In this document: in pieces, positions 20,330 through 31,435 of the stretch
Position numbering within the stretch: position 1 is the first letter of the stretch
How the letters are laid out: each line of letters opens with the position of its first letter
Assembly (NCBI GenBank): GCA_949752735.1
Contig: OX457052.1
Location: 36,018,619-36,082,618, forward strand
Length of the DNA stretch: 64,000 nucleotides
Source of the DNA: Lumbricus terrestris
Lineage: Eukaryota; Annelida; Clitellata; Crassiclitellata; Lumbricidae
Direction of reading: 5' to 3'
The notes under the pieces: model-generated
Told to the model about the DNA's origin: nothing
The model's input: only the letters and a program-made list of their open reading frames with translations
Databases searched by the model: none
Program-made: the position numbers and the translations under genes

Positions 20330-20455
20330 ACCAATTTTCTACGTGTTTGGCCGATCTCAGCATTTGATTTGATAGGTGGGGAAGAATTTGAACCCCACAC
20401 TCTGGTCCACCGATTGACTGTTCGATCACTAACCACAGGACTCCAACGTCCTTGC
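20330..20455 (-). mobile_element. tRNA-derived SINE head (S4)
   Basis: The minus strand reads CCTGTGGTTAGTGATCGAAC (A-box region) and GGGGTTCAAATTCTTCCCC (B box). The spacing suits a tRNA-derived RNA polymerase III promoter. No acceptor-stem pairing typical of a true tRNA is evident, and the body is short and diverged. Confidence 0.5.
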
Positions 20456-20684
20456 TAACCTACTATAATAATCCGCACCTTTATCTCGTTCGATGCGTCT
20501 TGGTCATCATCTTCATCTTTCTGTTCCCAAGGCTTGGAATGCTCGTGTGAAACATCGGGCGTTTTATGGGGTTGTTTCGAATGGTCTTCTTCCATCACTA
20601 AGCTCGAAGCTAATCTAACGAGCTTTGTATATTGAAGCCATTTAAATTCCCCGAAATATGATTCGGCATTACTGGAACCTTGTT

Positions 20685-20893
20685 GGGCGCGGTGGTGTAG
20701 TGGTGGCGTCGTTGCCTTGAGGCCGGAAGGTTCTAGGTTCGAATCCACCTCAAGTCGTCGCGTAGGGACCTTGGGCAAGTCCTTCACTCGCAATTGCTCA
20801 GCGGTTCGGCGTGAAACTCCGATGCAGTGTCCGCTCTGCAGTCGGGAGAGCCTCTGAGAAGAAAGCTTGAAGGGGCGCTATAACGAGTGCACA
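20685..20893 (+). mobile_element. tRNA-derived SINE (S1), best plus-strand copy
   Basis: The head reads GGGCGCGGTGGTGTAGTGGT (A-box region), followed by TAGGTTCGAATCCACC (near-perfect B box). The body holds GTAGGGACCTTGGGCAAG and the tail GTCGGGAGAGCCTCTGAGAA then GGGGCGCTATAA. The last 40-45 bp parallel the LINE-A 3' end at 27893-27945. Confidence 0.88.
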
Positions 20894-20899
20894 TTCAAA

Positions 20900-21477
20900 C
20901 AGACAAATACAAACAACAAACAAACTTCAAAATCTTTTTGAGATACAAAATTGTAACGTCATAAATTTACGCCAGTAGCGGACTCACTTGAAAAACAATA
21001 CATACCGCAATAAACAAGTCTTGTCTTTCAAATTACTTACAGCTGAATCTGTCATTGTTCTTTTCAGCAGCTCTACAGATTTTCTCAGACTCACTGACGA
21101 TGTTAAACCTGCTGCAATCTCAAAATCTGGGAGTAACAGCTAAACTAGTTGTTATAATCGCATTCATAATCTAAGGATAAGACTGGCATTAATCCGATCG
21201 ATCAAAAAAAAGCCTTGATGACCATAATGGCTAAATTAACACACCTTTAAATCTGAAGTAGTGTCTTTATATTTAAACGGCAACGCATTCAAATTTTGCT
21301 GTGTGTTTACGGAAGCTAATAAGAGAAACTTGATGTGAAATCCAGTTAACAACGACGTTTATGGATTGTGATTCTTCAATAATAAATTATCTCGGAGAGA
21401 GATCGAAGTCTTCAGTGAAAGTTGGATTGGAGAAGTCTCATTTCACAATAATACGGTTTTCAGGCATACATCCTTAT
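20900..21477. other. Gap without recognised gene
   Basis: AT-rich, with one weaker GGTGT-box site on the minus strand (ACACC 21241-21245, TATAAAG about 26 nt away). Nothing else is recognised. Confidence 0.3.
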
Positions 21478-21975
21478 ATGCATGCATTGTACTGTATTGT
21501 ATTGTATTGTATATAAGCATTTATAAAGCGCCTCTTTCAGACGATGACACCGCCAATAAGATCTTACTACGGATAGTGGGAGGGAGGTCATTCCACATAG
21601 AAGGGCCTACAGTGGCAAAGGCACGGTGTTGGGCCTTGGCAGTTCTTGCCCTTGGAACCAAGAGATCAAGTTGATCAGGAGACAGGAGAGGGCGGGAAGA
21701 GACTGTAGAGAGGGGTTTATGCATGTTAAAGGTATTTAGGAGCTTGTCCAGTTTGAGTTGAAACTAAGAGCAGAACCTTGGATTGGATACGAGAAGCAGC
21801 AGGAAGCCAGTGAAGAACATCAGTCTTGTAGGTAGAAATGTGGGAGTAGCGAGGTAGGCGAGCAATGAACCTGGCTGCAGAGTTCATAACTGACTGAAGA
21901 GAGGATAAGCGAACTTTGGGAAGCCCAGCAAATAGTGAGTTGCAGTAGTCAACTCGACAGCAAATGTACAATGAA
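21478..21975 (-). mobile_element. LINE-A 3' fragment (CR1/L2-like)
   Basis: Minus-strand translations give VDYCNSLFAGLPKVRLSSLQ, LHWLPAASRIQSKVLLL, then FATVGPSMWNDLPPTIRSK in another phase, so there is a frameshift near 21725. These are the conserved C-terminal phrases of CR1/L2-type ORF2. The copy ends in GCGCTTTATAAATGC and a TACAA-type tail (21485-21510). It is 5'-truncated and non-functional. Confidence 0.8.
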
Positions 21976-22075
21976 TATTTATATAGCGTCTTACATTAAC
22001 CTCAAGATGGCGCTTAACGTATCTACCCGATAGATAAAAAAAAGTGACACTTGGCCTAAGTGACAGACTACTCTT
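21976..22075 (-). mobile_element. LINE-A tail fragment
   Basis: TTTATATAGCGTCTTACATT followed by CTCAAGATGGCGCTT resembles a reverse-oriented LINE-A 3' end. It abuts the longer copy at 21478-21975. Confidence 0.45.
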
Positions 22076-22079
22076 GACT

Positions 22080-23010
22080 CGATATTACTGAAAACACTGA
22101 TTCCCTGCTTTATGCTGACGCGACTTGACTACTGCAACTCGGTACTTTACGGTCTCTTTCAAAGCACGCTTCTTGCTCCAACAAGAATACTTCATCAAGC
22201 TGCACGGCCATGTCTTGCATTCTCTTACCGAGACCAAATTACACCAGCTCTTCACTCTTTTACACTGACTTCCTGTGTGTGAGCGTGTTCACCTCAAGCG
22301 GGCACTCCTCATAAATTAAGTGCAGTGTAACAGGGAGACCATTCCAAGCTGTTACAGTAGACCAGGAACAGAAAATGAACGGCGCTGTCGGATAGCAGTC
22401 CGTGAGCGGGGAACCAGAAGCTCAGCTTGATTCGCCGATCGAAGGGTGGATCGACGCTGGCTATCACAACGTAGGCTATCACTATAAACTACTCACTAAA
22501 CACGAATTTCAGAAAGTTCCACTTCGTATACTGGAAAGGAGGGTGACGCAGTTATCAAGCTGCAAGACTGTGTCTTGGACTCTCTTACCGATACCACATC
22601 ACACCAGCTCTTCGCTCTTTTATACTGGATTCCTGTATGTGAGCGCATTCGCTTCAAGCTGACAATCATCATGTACAAAGCATGCACTGGTCACCTGCCA
22701 TCCTACTTATCTTCTATATGATCACACCTTGTAACTCGATCTGCTAAAGGTCGCTCTTATGGATCAACATCTGCTGGAAAGTATGTAGTTCCTGGTAAAC
22801 GTCTTGTTTTTGGCCGGCTTTCTTTCACATTAACTGGTCCATTCATCTGGAACTCTCTCCATTCTCTTCTTCGTAACTCTTGTAGCGAGAATGTTTTTCG
22901 CACCAAACTGAAAACTTTCCTATTCCAGTCTACCTATATATAGTTTTAATGGCTGTCGAATTTCAATTCGCACCTCTGAGCTGTTAGGAGAGCGTTGCCA
23001 AATTAATTAT
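22080..23010 (+). mobile_element. Composite LINE-A fragments
   Basis: 22085-22310 and 22540-23010 are two plus-strand copies of overlapping parts of a LINE-A ORF2 end (RLDYCNSVLYGL in the first; RSYGSTSAGKYVV and GPFIWNSLHSLLRNS in the second). The shared part is 22190-22310 versus 22552-22670. Between them, 22310-22480 reads on the minus strand as a similar fragment (TVTAWNGLPVTL). The second copy ends near an ATTGTATTGC tail. All are decayed. Confidence 0.7.
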
Positions 23011-23136
23011 AATTGTATTGCATTGTATTGGAAATAGGATAATGGTTTTGGACTAGCATAGAAACTAGTGAAGGAAGCTCAATTTCATTACATGCATTTT
23101 TTGCAAGGCGTATTATTGGTGTTATCCATCCCGTAT

Positions 23137-23178
23137 TTATAAACGCTGGCTGGCACAGTTTTTAAGGTGTCAGGCACG
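23137..23178 (+). promoter_or_regulatory. TATA/GGTGT composite site
   Basis: TATAAACG starts 28 nt before GGTGTCAGGC, with TTTTTAA directly upstream. It faces the minus-strand site at 23667-23708. Confidence 0.45.
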
Positions 23179-23399
23179 TGAATGTTTGCCTGTCGCACAC
23201 CATGTCCCACCGTTGCAACGAAACCTGAATCGTACACTACAACTCATTTGAATTCTATTATAATGATCTCGCAGTCACTATAGCGCCCCAAAAATTAATT
23301 AAGCAGTGCATACAGTTGCTACGCATCTTATGCAAACTACTCTGCCTACTTTGATCCGTTGGTAAAGAGACTCGGTCACCCTCGGAATACTCTCTTAGA

Positions 23400-23705
23400 C
23401 AACCCCTGGGTGGACATGTTAAGGGGTAGAGGGAAGTGATCACGCATCTGTGCGCACTTCGTGCCACGCTGTTAACCATCATCACAGACACCTCCCATAA
23501 TAAATTAAACGGTTTTGCTTTGGCGTGCCATCGATTGATGCCTTGTTCAATTGATGTTAGTTTGTGTAACATCGACGATTGCCACACGCAAAAATGCTAC
23601 TCGTCTTATTGTTCTATTCGTTGCCAATTCCAGTCGAATTAAATGAACGCTGGATAATACGAGACTCAAATTGCACACCTTTTAAAAGATTATTCTTGAG
23701 CTATA
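23400..23705 (-). repeat. GGTGT-box unit, subfamily M, copy 2
   Basis: It aligns with the minus-strand unit at 1745-2035 over almost its full length: promoter-like 5' end, TCGTATTATCCAGCGTTC, ATTTTTGCGTGTGGCAA, CATCAATCGATG and GTGATCACTTC. A 109-codon minus frame (23258-23587) overlaps it, but the corresponding frame is not kept in copy 1. Confidence 0.55.
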
Positions 23706-23708
23706 TAA
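23667..23708 (-). promoter_or_regulatory. TATA/GGTGT composite site
   Basis: The minus strand has TATATAGC starting 28 nt before GGTGTGCAATTTG, with CTTTTAAAA ahead of the box. It heads subfamily M copy 2. Confidence 0.5.
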
Positions 23709-23709
23709 G

Positions 23710-25280
23710 CTGTTGCTCGGGTTTTGACGTAATGCTAACAACGAAAACTTTTAAAGTGACATTATATAAAAAAAATCCTAGAGCGACAGTTGTTGAAACT
23801 GATTGTAAGATTCGCTTGTTAATTTTTCTGGAATAATAATTGTGTTTACGTCCAATAGACGAGCATTATCGTTCTCTACTTCCTGATCTAGTAATAATTG
23901 TATCTCATTAAAATTTGAAGCGCTCCCGGCCCAACCACGGCTATATATGACAAATTTATGACTGTATCAATTGGCATTATATCCAGGGCTGTAATCAAGG
24001 GTATACGCGTGTATACAGCGTATACTTAGCTCACAAAGAGCGTGTGGGTATACGCAAGAAAAATGCAAAGAGTATTTAGGTGCATTTTTCACAAAATCTG
24101 GAGCGAATGACTAAAAAAATGGATAAAGTTTTGATCGGATTCCTAAAAAGGTCGTCAGAAAAAAAATAGTTCTGTGCTATGTGAGAGGGGTTTATGGTAA
24201 TAGCGAACACTCTGACACGATGAGCGCGCGCTCTCTCATTGAAAGCGATATTCCACCTAGACACCTTTATGACTGTATCAATTGGCATCATATCAACTCT
24301 ACGCCCAATTGAACTATTAATTTCTGACGGTTGTAACTTGAGACGGTTCTTAACTGCCACAGACGAACGCTTATACAGACCTCTGCTGTTTCGGCGCTAT
24401 TGAAAGTTAGGATACAAATACAATGAAAGTCTTGCATTGCGTTATGTTGCTGTTGTTACGAATCAAAGTAAGTCGCGGCCCAACGGAGCGTGACCAAGTC
24501 ATTGTTCAGCACGGCAGCCTAGAAATTACAAATGCCAACTTCAACCGAACGAGGTCTGCCTATGAGTGATGGAGGCGCGATTAACAACCAGTGTTATCCA
24601 GACACAAACGATTGCTCGATGGAGTTGAGAGACTGCTCTCTCCTCGGAGTCGTCTCGCTCCAGAAGGGGCCAAATTTATGATCGTGTCTTACATGTACTG
24701 TATATCCTAGTCGCTGACTAAATCTGGCTAGCTGGCTACTAGCGGATAAATCGGTAATCACCACGACCTCTTAGCCGTCTAAGTTACGAATAGCGCTAGT
24801 CCTACGAGAGTCGTGTCTCTAGCCGCTGTTTTGAAGGCAAAACATGGCCGGTGGGACATTCACGATTCGTCCACTTCGGTGCGGTTTAAACCAACAGAAA
24901 TTGTTTGAGTGGTACCATATTATAATTCCGCTAGCTGTGGGTCGATAAACAGATTTATGCTTTTCGCTTTCGCCTTCACAAGATGCTTTTAATGTGTGAC
25001 AAAACGCATTTCATATCGCAACGTGTACCGCCTGAGACATCATCCGGGGGCGATTGTTTATTTCCATAATTATGCTGACAGTTCATTTAATTATACAATG
25101 TCTATGGGACTGTTGCTTATTCATATATCTTGCGCATGCGCGCTAATTATAGTCACGCATTAGTTGCCGCTTAGGTAAGTGGTCTTCTAAGCGTGTCTTG
25201 TGGATCGAAAATGTCACAAGTACAAAGACGTGTCGTTGCTAGTTGCATCTTAGGGCTTAGTCGGTACTTAATCTAAGACA
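23710..25280. other. Gap without recognised gene
   Basis: It includes a possible element end at 23990 (CAGGGCTGTAATCAAGGG), the repeat words near 24107 and 24153 shared with 7282-7301, and a GGTGT site at 24253-24294. From 24400 to 25280 I recognise nothing. Confidence 0.35.
24253..24294 (-). promoter_or_regulatory. TATA/GGTGT composite site
   Basis: The minus strand has ATATGATG with its T 27 nt before GGTGTCTAGGTGG. The TATA-like part is imperfect. Confidence 0.35.
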
Positions 25281-25417
25281 TTTGCAGGCGCTCAAGTCTC
25301 ACATAGGGCGGGTGATCTCAAGGGGAGTGACCTGTGGCTGCCGAGCGTCCACAACCAGTTCTACTTTCGATCGGGGGGGGGGGGGGTATGCGGTCTCACG
25401 ACCAAACAGGTGCCTTG

Positions 25418-25480
25418 CTTGTTACATGTTTAACGACACCGCCATATCAAAGATGATTAGTGTCGCCCTCCTCATGTACT
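25418..25480 (-). repeat. S2-type 3' tail fragment
   Basis: TGTTACATGTTTAACGACAC and GATGATTAGTGTCGCCCTCC match the SINE tail at 41226-41275. It follows a G-run at 25373-25386. Confidence 0.6.
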
Positions 25481-25599
25481 TCAAAAACAAATTCACGCTT
25501 GGTCTGTTGGAAAAGCGGGGTGGGGTGGAGGGTTGGCGAAAACCCGAAATCTAGCGATCAACGATGGGTAGGCCTACCGCAGTGGAGTAGTTTCTAAAA

Positions 25600-25637
25600 C
25601 CTAAATTTCCCCGGGCAACGCCGGGTAGCACATCTAG
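25600..25637 (+). mobile_element. Helitron-like 3' terminus
   Basis: CCCCGGGCAACGCCGGG can form a GC-rich hairpin and is followed 8 nt later by CTAG then T. That is the arrangement of a Helitron 3' end. An equivalent terminus is at 41198-41226. The 5' end and any Rep/helicase gene are not visible, so it would be a non-autonomous copy. Confidence 0.5.
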
Positions 25638-25689
25638 TTCCTGATAATGATAACGATTAACGATAGTCTCACAGAGGTGAACAAGGATG

Positions 25690-26100
25690 GTGTAAATATG
25701 TTCCTTTTTGATGATGACAACGCCATTAATTTTATCTAGGTCGTAGAAATATAAGCTAGATTTTGGAAAATAAAATTCAGCTATCGGCCAATTTAATACA
25801 AGGTTGATGTGATGAAAACGGGTTTAAAAATCTATTAATAAAACTACTTGAGTCCTTTTTTCCAAAAAAAATGATTTATCAAAGATTAGTATAAAAATTG
25901 ACCTGAATCAAATTAAGGTGGAAGATAAAGTCAAATTCTTGGGAGTAAATTTTTGATAGCAAATTGAGTTGGAAACCCCACATTGATTATTATTATCGAG
26001 ATAATGTAAAAAGTGGTTGAACCTTGTTAGAGCTCTAAGTGGCTATAGTTGTGGAGCTTGTAAAAAAAACTCCAGTGATGTTACACTGAAACTTGTTAAC
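25690..26100 (+). pseudogene. Decayed LINE reverse transcriptase fragment
   Basis: Broken plus-strand translation gives LFDDDNAINFI (cf. the FADD catalytic box), then an IDLNQIKVEDKVKFLGV stretch typical of the post-palm KFLG motif, and LSWKPHIDY after it. Several stops and frameshifts interrupt it. The style is that of RTE/Jockey-like LINEs, distinct from LINE-A. Confidence 0.55.
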
Positions 26101-26197
26101 TGTCGCGTTATGTCGACTGGTTTTTCAATAAAACGAATAGTATTATTACTACCTACCCTATTATACCTGGCTATGATCCATTCACCCACCTTTCAAG

Positions 26198-26239
26198 CCA
26201 ATTGAACACCTCATAAACGTATTAAATCCATTCTATATA
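26198..26239 (-). promoter_or_regulatory. TATA/GGTGT composite site
   Basis: The minus strand has TATATAGAATGG starting 29 nt before GGTGTTCAATTGG, with ACGTTTATGA directly ahead. Confidence 0.45.
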
Positions 26240-26369
26240 TAATATTCATAAATTGGTCAAAACTATCTTGTCTATCAATTAAAACTATGCATTATAACCA
26301 CAATCATTGACTGTTCCAATGAAGATAATTGCTGACTGGGGCTAAAGAAGCTCTTTAGATAGCTTAGGC

Positions 26370-26850
26370 ATTATAGTTAGGTAAGCAACAACCATTGTTC
26401 TAGGTAGCCTAGTGCCATTCCAAAAATCCGGGGGAAGGACAGGATGAGAGTGTTGGGTGGGGGAGAGGTGAGCCGGTAGCATTCGGTATAATTGGAACGT
26501 TTCAGGTGAATTATAGCTGTGAAACTATGGCGACGGAATGAATTTTGTAAAAAGTTTGGGTTCGCCCCCACCCTGGACCCCATGTTGGGAAGATTCGTCA
26601 GCCCCTCCACCGGGTGGTTCTGATGGCCCTCTGTCTATGGTTAGAAAGTTTTAGATCAATAGCTGCGTTTAAGCGAAAAACTTTGGGGGATTTCGCCTCC
26701 ACCCTTCCCCATGGTGGTAGAGAATCGACAACCCATCGTTGGGGTGTCTCATGTCGAGACCTACACAGTAGTGAAGGTTTGAGTGAAAAGCTTAAAAAAC
26801 TGTGGAAATGCATCCCGGCCATGTCGACGTTTAGAAATCACGACTAACGT
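26370..26850 (-). repeat. Fragments related to the Helitron-like element at 39.6 kb
   Basis: The reverse complement of 26400-26610 aligns with 39600-39790 (shared CATAGTTTCACA, CTGAAACGTT, CCAGGGTGGG). A second piece, 26690-26745, is another copy of the CCCCATGGTGG part in the same orientation, so two fragments lie in tandem. Confidence 0.5.
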
Positions 26851-26959
26851 AGCCAAAACTCAGTCTATTCGTGTGATTGCAATCATTGCATAGGCGGATA
26901 CTTACAGGGACGGGGAACGATTCCCCAGTGTTTGTGATGGGGCGGGCTGCTTATACCCA

Positions 26960-28280
26960 GCATTTTATATAAATTCAGTAAAAATCGTCACAAACTGCTA
27001 CGGTGCTATCCACTGTTTATCCAAAGTGAGAAATTTGCTATGATTGCAGCTTGAGACGCTACCATTACATGAGCAAGTTAAAAAAAATCTTGAATATTGG
27101 CAGGGATCATTATTTTATTGAAATCTTAATCCACGTCTCTGAGCACTGAAACAGTGAGTAATTTTTTTAAGAGGCCAACTTTGAAAGCAACGGTTACAGT
27201 GTGTAAATCTCACGAATTCAACGCAATTGGAAGCTGACACTCTGAAGTCTAAAATCATGACTGTCAGCATTGAAAATAGAGCAATTTCTGTAAGCTGACA
27301 CCTTAAACTCCTTTCATTACAACAACATTCAAAGGACCTGAACAAGTGGGATGGAGCATTTCGCCTGTTTAGACTGCAATGGTGCTAACCCCATGGCTTC
27401 AGATAAGCTACTCTTACTTTAGTGCATTCCTTCATTACATCTCGCATCGACTATTGCTCTTCACTCTACATTGGCCTCCCATCCAGCAGATTGACTTGTC
27501 TTGACCGGGTGTTGCGCTCTGCTGCGCGCCTAATTGGGAAAATCCCTAAATATGATCATGTCTGAAACTACATGCTTGAGGTACTTCACTGGCTCCCTAT
27601 TCACCAGCGTATTGAGTTCAGGGTAGCTGCATTGGTATGGCGGTGTTGTCAGGGTCTCGCCCCAATTTACCTCCGAGAGCTATGCAGCTTTACATTGGGT
27701 ATCCAAGGACGTCGTCAGCTACGCTCCGCTGATAAGGGAGTCCTCTTAGTTCCTTTTGCTCGAACTACTACCATTAAGAATCGAGGTTGGCCCATTGGTC
27801 TGGAATGGCCTTCCTTTTGAGCTACGCCTACATCCTGGGACTCTACCAGGATCCTTCCTTACTAAACTTAAATCTGTTCTTTTTGGGCGCGCTGGAGTCG
27901 GGAGCGCCTCTGAGTAGTTTTTTTCTTAAAGGAGCGCTATATAAATGTCTGAATGAATGAATGAGTGGCTAAATGCATTGCAGTTTGAACCATTGCGCTC
28001 TAAGCAGACGATTTATCGAAACTTTGAACCATGTTTTCAGCAAAGGAGTCATCAATTTTTTTAGAGATGACAGTTTAAAATGCTACTATTACAGTGTGAA
28101 AATTAAAAAAGTCTAAACAATGGAAGGTACATTTATTGAAGCCCTATACCACATTTCTGGACACTGTGATAGTGATCAAAGTTTATCAAAATCCAACAAT
28201 CACAGTATGGAAATATAAAAAAATTTAAGCATTGGGAAAATGGACATTTTTTGAAGTCTTAAACCATGTTTTTGGCAATG
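26960..28280 (+). repeat. Roughly 110-bp degenerate tandem repeat split by a LINE
   Basis: Units with ATTGGxAAxxTGxACATTTATTGAA, an AACCATGTTTxTGxxCACTG part and TTACAGTGTGxAAAT recur near 27095-27205, 28000-28110, 28110-28220 and 28220-28280. The LINE-A copy at 27410-27960 interrupts the series. The function is unknown. Confidence 0.5.
27410..27962 (+). mobile_element. LINE-A 3' fragment with intact tail
   Basis: Translation across frames gives SRIDYCSSLYIGLPSSRLTC, RVLRSAARLIGKIPKYDHV, LHWLPIHQRIEFRVAALVW and RNRGWPIGLEWP-like phrases, the C-terminal part of CR1/L2-type ORF2. It ends GTCGGGAGCGCCTCTGAGTAG, GGAGCGCTATATAAATG and (GAAT)n. There are stops and frameshifts. It inserted into a tandem repeat. 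Confidence 0.82.
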
Positions 28281-28565
28281 AAATTATGTGCGGACGCTCG
28301 TTCGCACCCCACTCATCTTTTGGACCAAGTCTCCGCCTATGGGCATAGGCGCAACCACGTCCTAAAAGTTGGGGGGGACCAGGGACCAAAAGAAATTTTT
28401 TAGTAGAAGTAATAATAGCGAGCGCCAAGCGCGCGAAACTGCGATTGCCGAAGGCAAGAAGCCCGTAACGATTATGGGGTATGGGGGAGCGTCGTAAGCT
28501 CCCCCATCTGGGTCTGTGGCGGAGCCCCAGAAACCGAGGCAATTTTGAGCATTTGATGCCAAACC
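28281..28565. repeat. G-run repeat end, copy 1
   Basis: The segment has GGGCATAGGCGCAACCAC followed by AAAAGTTGGGGGGGACC. The reverse complement of these words is found at 31365-31420. Such a terminus with a G-run looks like the edge of a DNA transposon, but no partner end or target duplication is certain. Confidence 0.4.
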
Positions 28566-28609
28566 GAGTGCATTTAGGTTCTAGTTTACCTGAAATTTTG
28601 CAACGATGA

Positions 28610-30250
28610 TATCGGAATAAAGAGGTGTGTAAGAGACATCTAAAATTGGAATTCTCTGTTTAAAAAAATTATAGTTAACTTGTTTGTTGATAATAGTTTG
28701 GTAAAGTTAAAAGAGGTGTGTAAGAGATATCTCCAATTGGAATTCTCAGTTTAAAACAATAATAATAGTTAACTTGTTTGATGATAATAGTTTAGTAAAG
28801 TTAAAAGAGGTGTGTAAGAGACATCTAATTGGAATTCTATGCTAAAATATAATAGTTAATTTGTTTGATGATTATAGTTTAGTAAAGTTAAAAGAGGTGT
28901 TTGATGATAAAAGTTTAGTAAAGTTAAAACTGGTGTGCAAGAGACATTTCCAATTGGAAGTCTCTGTTAAAAAAAGTTAGTTTGTTTGACAATAATAGTT
29001 CAGTAAAGTTAAAAGAGGTGTGTAAGGAACATCTCCAATTGGAATCTCCAATCTGTTTAAAAATAAAATTAACTTGTCTGATGATATAAGTTTAGTAAAA
29101 TTAAAAGATGTGTGTAAGAGACATCTCCATTGGAATTCTCAGTTTAAAACAATAATAATAGTTAACTTTTTGATGATAATAGTTTAGTAAAGTTAAAAGA
29201 GGTGTGTAAGAGACATTTCCAATTGGAAGTCTCTGTCAAAAAAAGTTAATTTCTTTGACAATAATAGTTTAGTAAAGTTAAAAGAGGTGTGTAAGAAACA
29301 TCGTCAATTGGAATCTCCAATCTGTTTAAAAATAAAATTAACTTGTCTGATGATATAAGTTTAGTAAAATTAAAAGATGTGTGTAAGAGACATCTCCAAT
29401 TGGAATTCTCAGTTTAAAACAATAATAATAGTTAACTTTTTGATGATAATAGTTTAGTAAAGTTAAAAGAGGTGTGTAAGAAACATCTCCAATTGGAATT
29501 CTCTGTCAAAAATAAAATTAACTTGTCTAATGATACAGGTTTAGTAAAATTAAAAGATGTATGTAAGAGATATTTCCAATTGGAATTCTCTGTTTAAATA
29601 AATAGCTAATTTGTTTGATGATAATAGTTTAGTAAAGTTAAAAGAGGTGTGTAAGAGACATCCAATTGGAATTCTCTGCTAAAAAATAATAGTTAATTTG
29701 TTTGATGATTATAGTTTAGTAAAGTTAAAAGAGGTGTGTAAGAGACATCTCCAATTGGAATTCTCAGTTTAAAACAATAATAATAGTTAACTTGTTTGAG
29801 GATAATAGTTTAGTAAAGTTAAGAGAGGTGTGTAGGAGACATCCAATTGGAATTCTCTGCTAAAAATAATAGTTAACTCGTTTGATGATAATAGTTTAGT
29901 AAAGTTAAAAGAGGTGTGTAAGTGACATCCAATTGGAATTCTCTGCAAAAAATAATAGTTCATTTGTTTGATGATAATAGTTTAGTAAAGTTAAAAGAGG
30001 TGTTTAAGAGATATCTCTAATTGGAATTCTCTGTTTAAAAAATAATAGTTAACTCGCTTGATGATAATAGTTTAGTAAAGTTAAAAGAGGTGTGTAAGAG
30101 ACATCCAATTGGAATTCTCTGCTAAAAAATAATAGTTAATTTGTGTGATGATAATAGTTTAGTAAAGTTAAAAGAGGTGTGGAAGAGATATCTCCAATTG
30201 GAATTCTCTGTTTAAAAAATAATAGTTAACTTGTTTGATGATTATAGTTT
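28610..30250 (+). repeat. Satellite of about 90-bp units (19 copies)
   Basis: Each unit carries TTAGTAAAGTTAAAAGAGGT, GTGTAAGAGACATCTCC, AATTGGAATTCTCTG and AATAATAGTTAACTTGTTTG. The words AAAGAGGTGT or close variants occur 19 times between 28624 and 30175, mostly 85-95 bp apart, with one truncated unit at 28893. The GTTAAAAGAGGTGT core resembles the dispersed GGTGT box (for example 3266 and 50726). Confidence 0.85.
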
Positions 30251-30545
30251 AATAATTATATTATATTTAACTTGGGATTTTAAATCGTACTTTTTTTTAT
30301 CTTTTGTTAATCCTTTGTATAACAACGATGTTCTATGTTCCATTGTTCGTTTTCAAGAGGAGTAATAAACAAAATACTTACATACTAACTTACTTACTTT
30401 CCATATTATTCCCAATGTCCAACTGGAGGTTGATTCGAGCCGAAGGAAACCTTTAGGGAATGTAACAGAAGCCCGATTATGACGTTGTGGCGTTATTTAT
30501 TATTATTAATCAGAAGTTTAACGACATCTTATAGCTACAACGGCT
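30251..30545. other. Satellite flank and LINE 3' UTR
   Basis: AT-rich. AATAAA occurs at about 30365. From 30490 the sequence (GAAGTTTAACGACATC, AATAATAATAA on its left) is the 3' UTR of the minus-strand LINE fragment that follows. Confidence 0.4.
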
Positions 30546-30825
30546 GTTGACGTCTTTCAAGATTTTTGACAGTGCATTCGACTTTTTTCTCCTCGCATTT
30601 TTTAAGTAGTAAGATTGATATATCATTCTTTATACACGCAAGCAGCATATGCTCAGTTGTTTCAAGCAATTGAGATTTAGAACACAAGTCTGTTGTGCTT
30701 TTACCTAACGCTTTCAGCCAAGTGTTATTAATGACATGCCACATCCTAAGTCGGGTTATTTGAACTTCTCTTTTCCTGATGGAGTCCTTAAATTTTATAT
30801 CAGTTGTGACGTTGGGTGCTGGCAA
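30535..30825 (-). pseudogene. LINE ORF2 C-terminal fragment
   Basis: The 96-codon frame contains ITRLRMWHVINNTWLKALGK and CSKSQLLETTEHMLLACIKN. This is the pattern (TRLR.GH.....L..LG......C...E.TEH.L..C) found at the end of several non-LTR retrotransposon ORF2 proteins after RNase H. The zinc-binding cysteines are partly kept. It is a 5'-truncated copy without reverse transcriptase. Confidence 0.6.
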
Positions 30826-31040
30826 TGTTTTTTTTATAATAACCGGTTATACGTTAAAAGAGGCATCTTATCCACACAGTATAATGTTCGCAAAATAGTC
30901 AACGTGGGACTAAATAACTATTGGTTAAAGCCTGGATTGCCCGGGAATTCATATCATTAGAAATATGAACTTCATCTGCTAAAGTTTTCTTTCTCTAGAA
31001 CTCTACTGACGTGTGTGTGTGTGTACATGCCCTAACGCTT

Positions 31041-31435
31041 AAACATTGGGGGGACAAATGCATGGGCCGTCCCCCCAACGCCTCCATTGGGGGGGACCGT
31101 CCCCCTAGGTCTCCGCCCGTGGTTTCACGTGCTATCTGTGTGAGACGCCAACACTGTCGAGTTAAGATGTTGGCCTACAGGCAGGATTAAAACACTCTTG
31201 ATTCGGCCTTAATGCTGAGAAGCTACGTTCTTAATATGCCAGTCTATATTGAAATGGTTATTAGCAGTAGTCGGTTGCAAAAGTCCCAAGCCTCTGGTCG
31301 AAAGTTGGGGAGGGGACCATTCGCCGAAATTTGGGGGGACCGTCCCAAGCCTCCAAAAAGTTGGGGGGGACGCGTCCCGTGGGTCCCATAGGGTGGTTGC
31401 GCCTATGCCTATGGGTAATAGTACGAGATAAAGAT
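31041..31435. repeat. G-run repeat fragments, copy 2
   Basis: Several GGGGGGACC/GGTCCCCCC blocks (31048-31110 and 31300-31375) and GTGGTTGCGCCTATGCCTAT (31392-31411), the reverse complement of the word at 28340-28360. It is likely a nest of two or more element ends. Confidence 0.4.

Noticed and set aside
20685..20760. tRNA gene, suggested by good A and B boxes
   Set aside because: There is no acceptor-stem pairing and a SINE body and tail follow directly. The same applies to the heads at 4359, 41430, 52313 and 58975.
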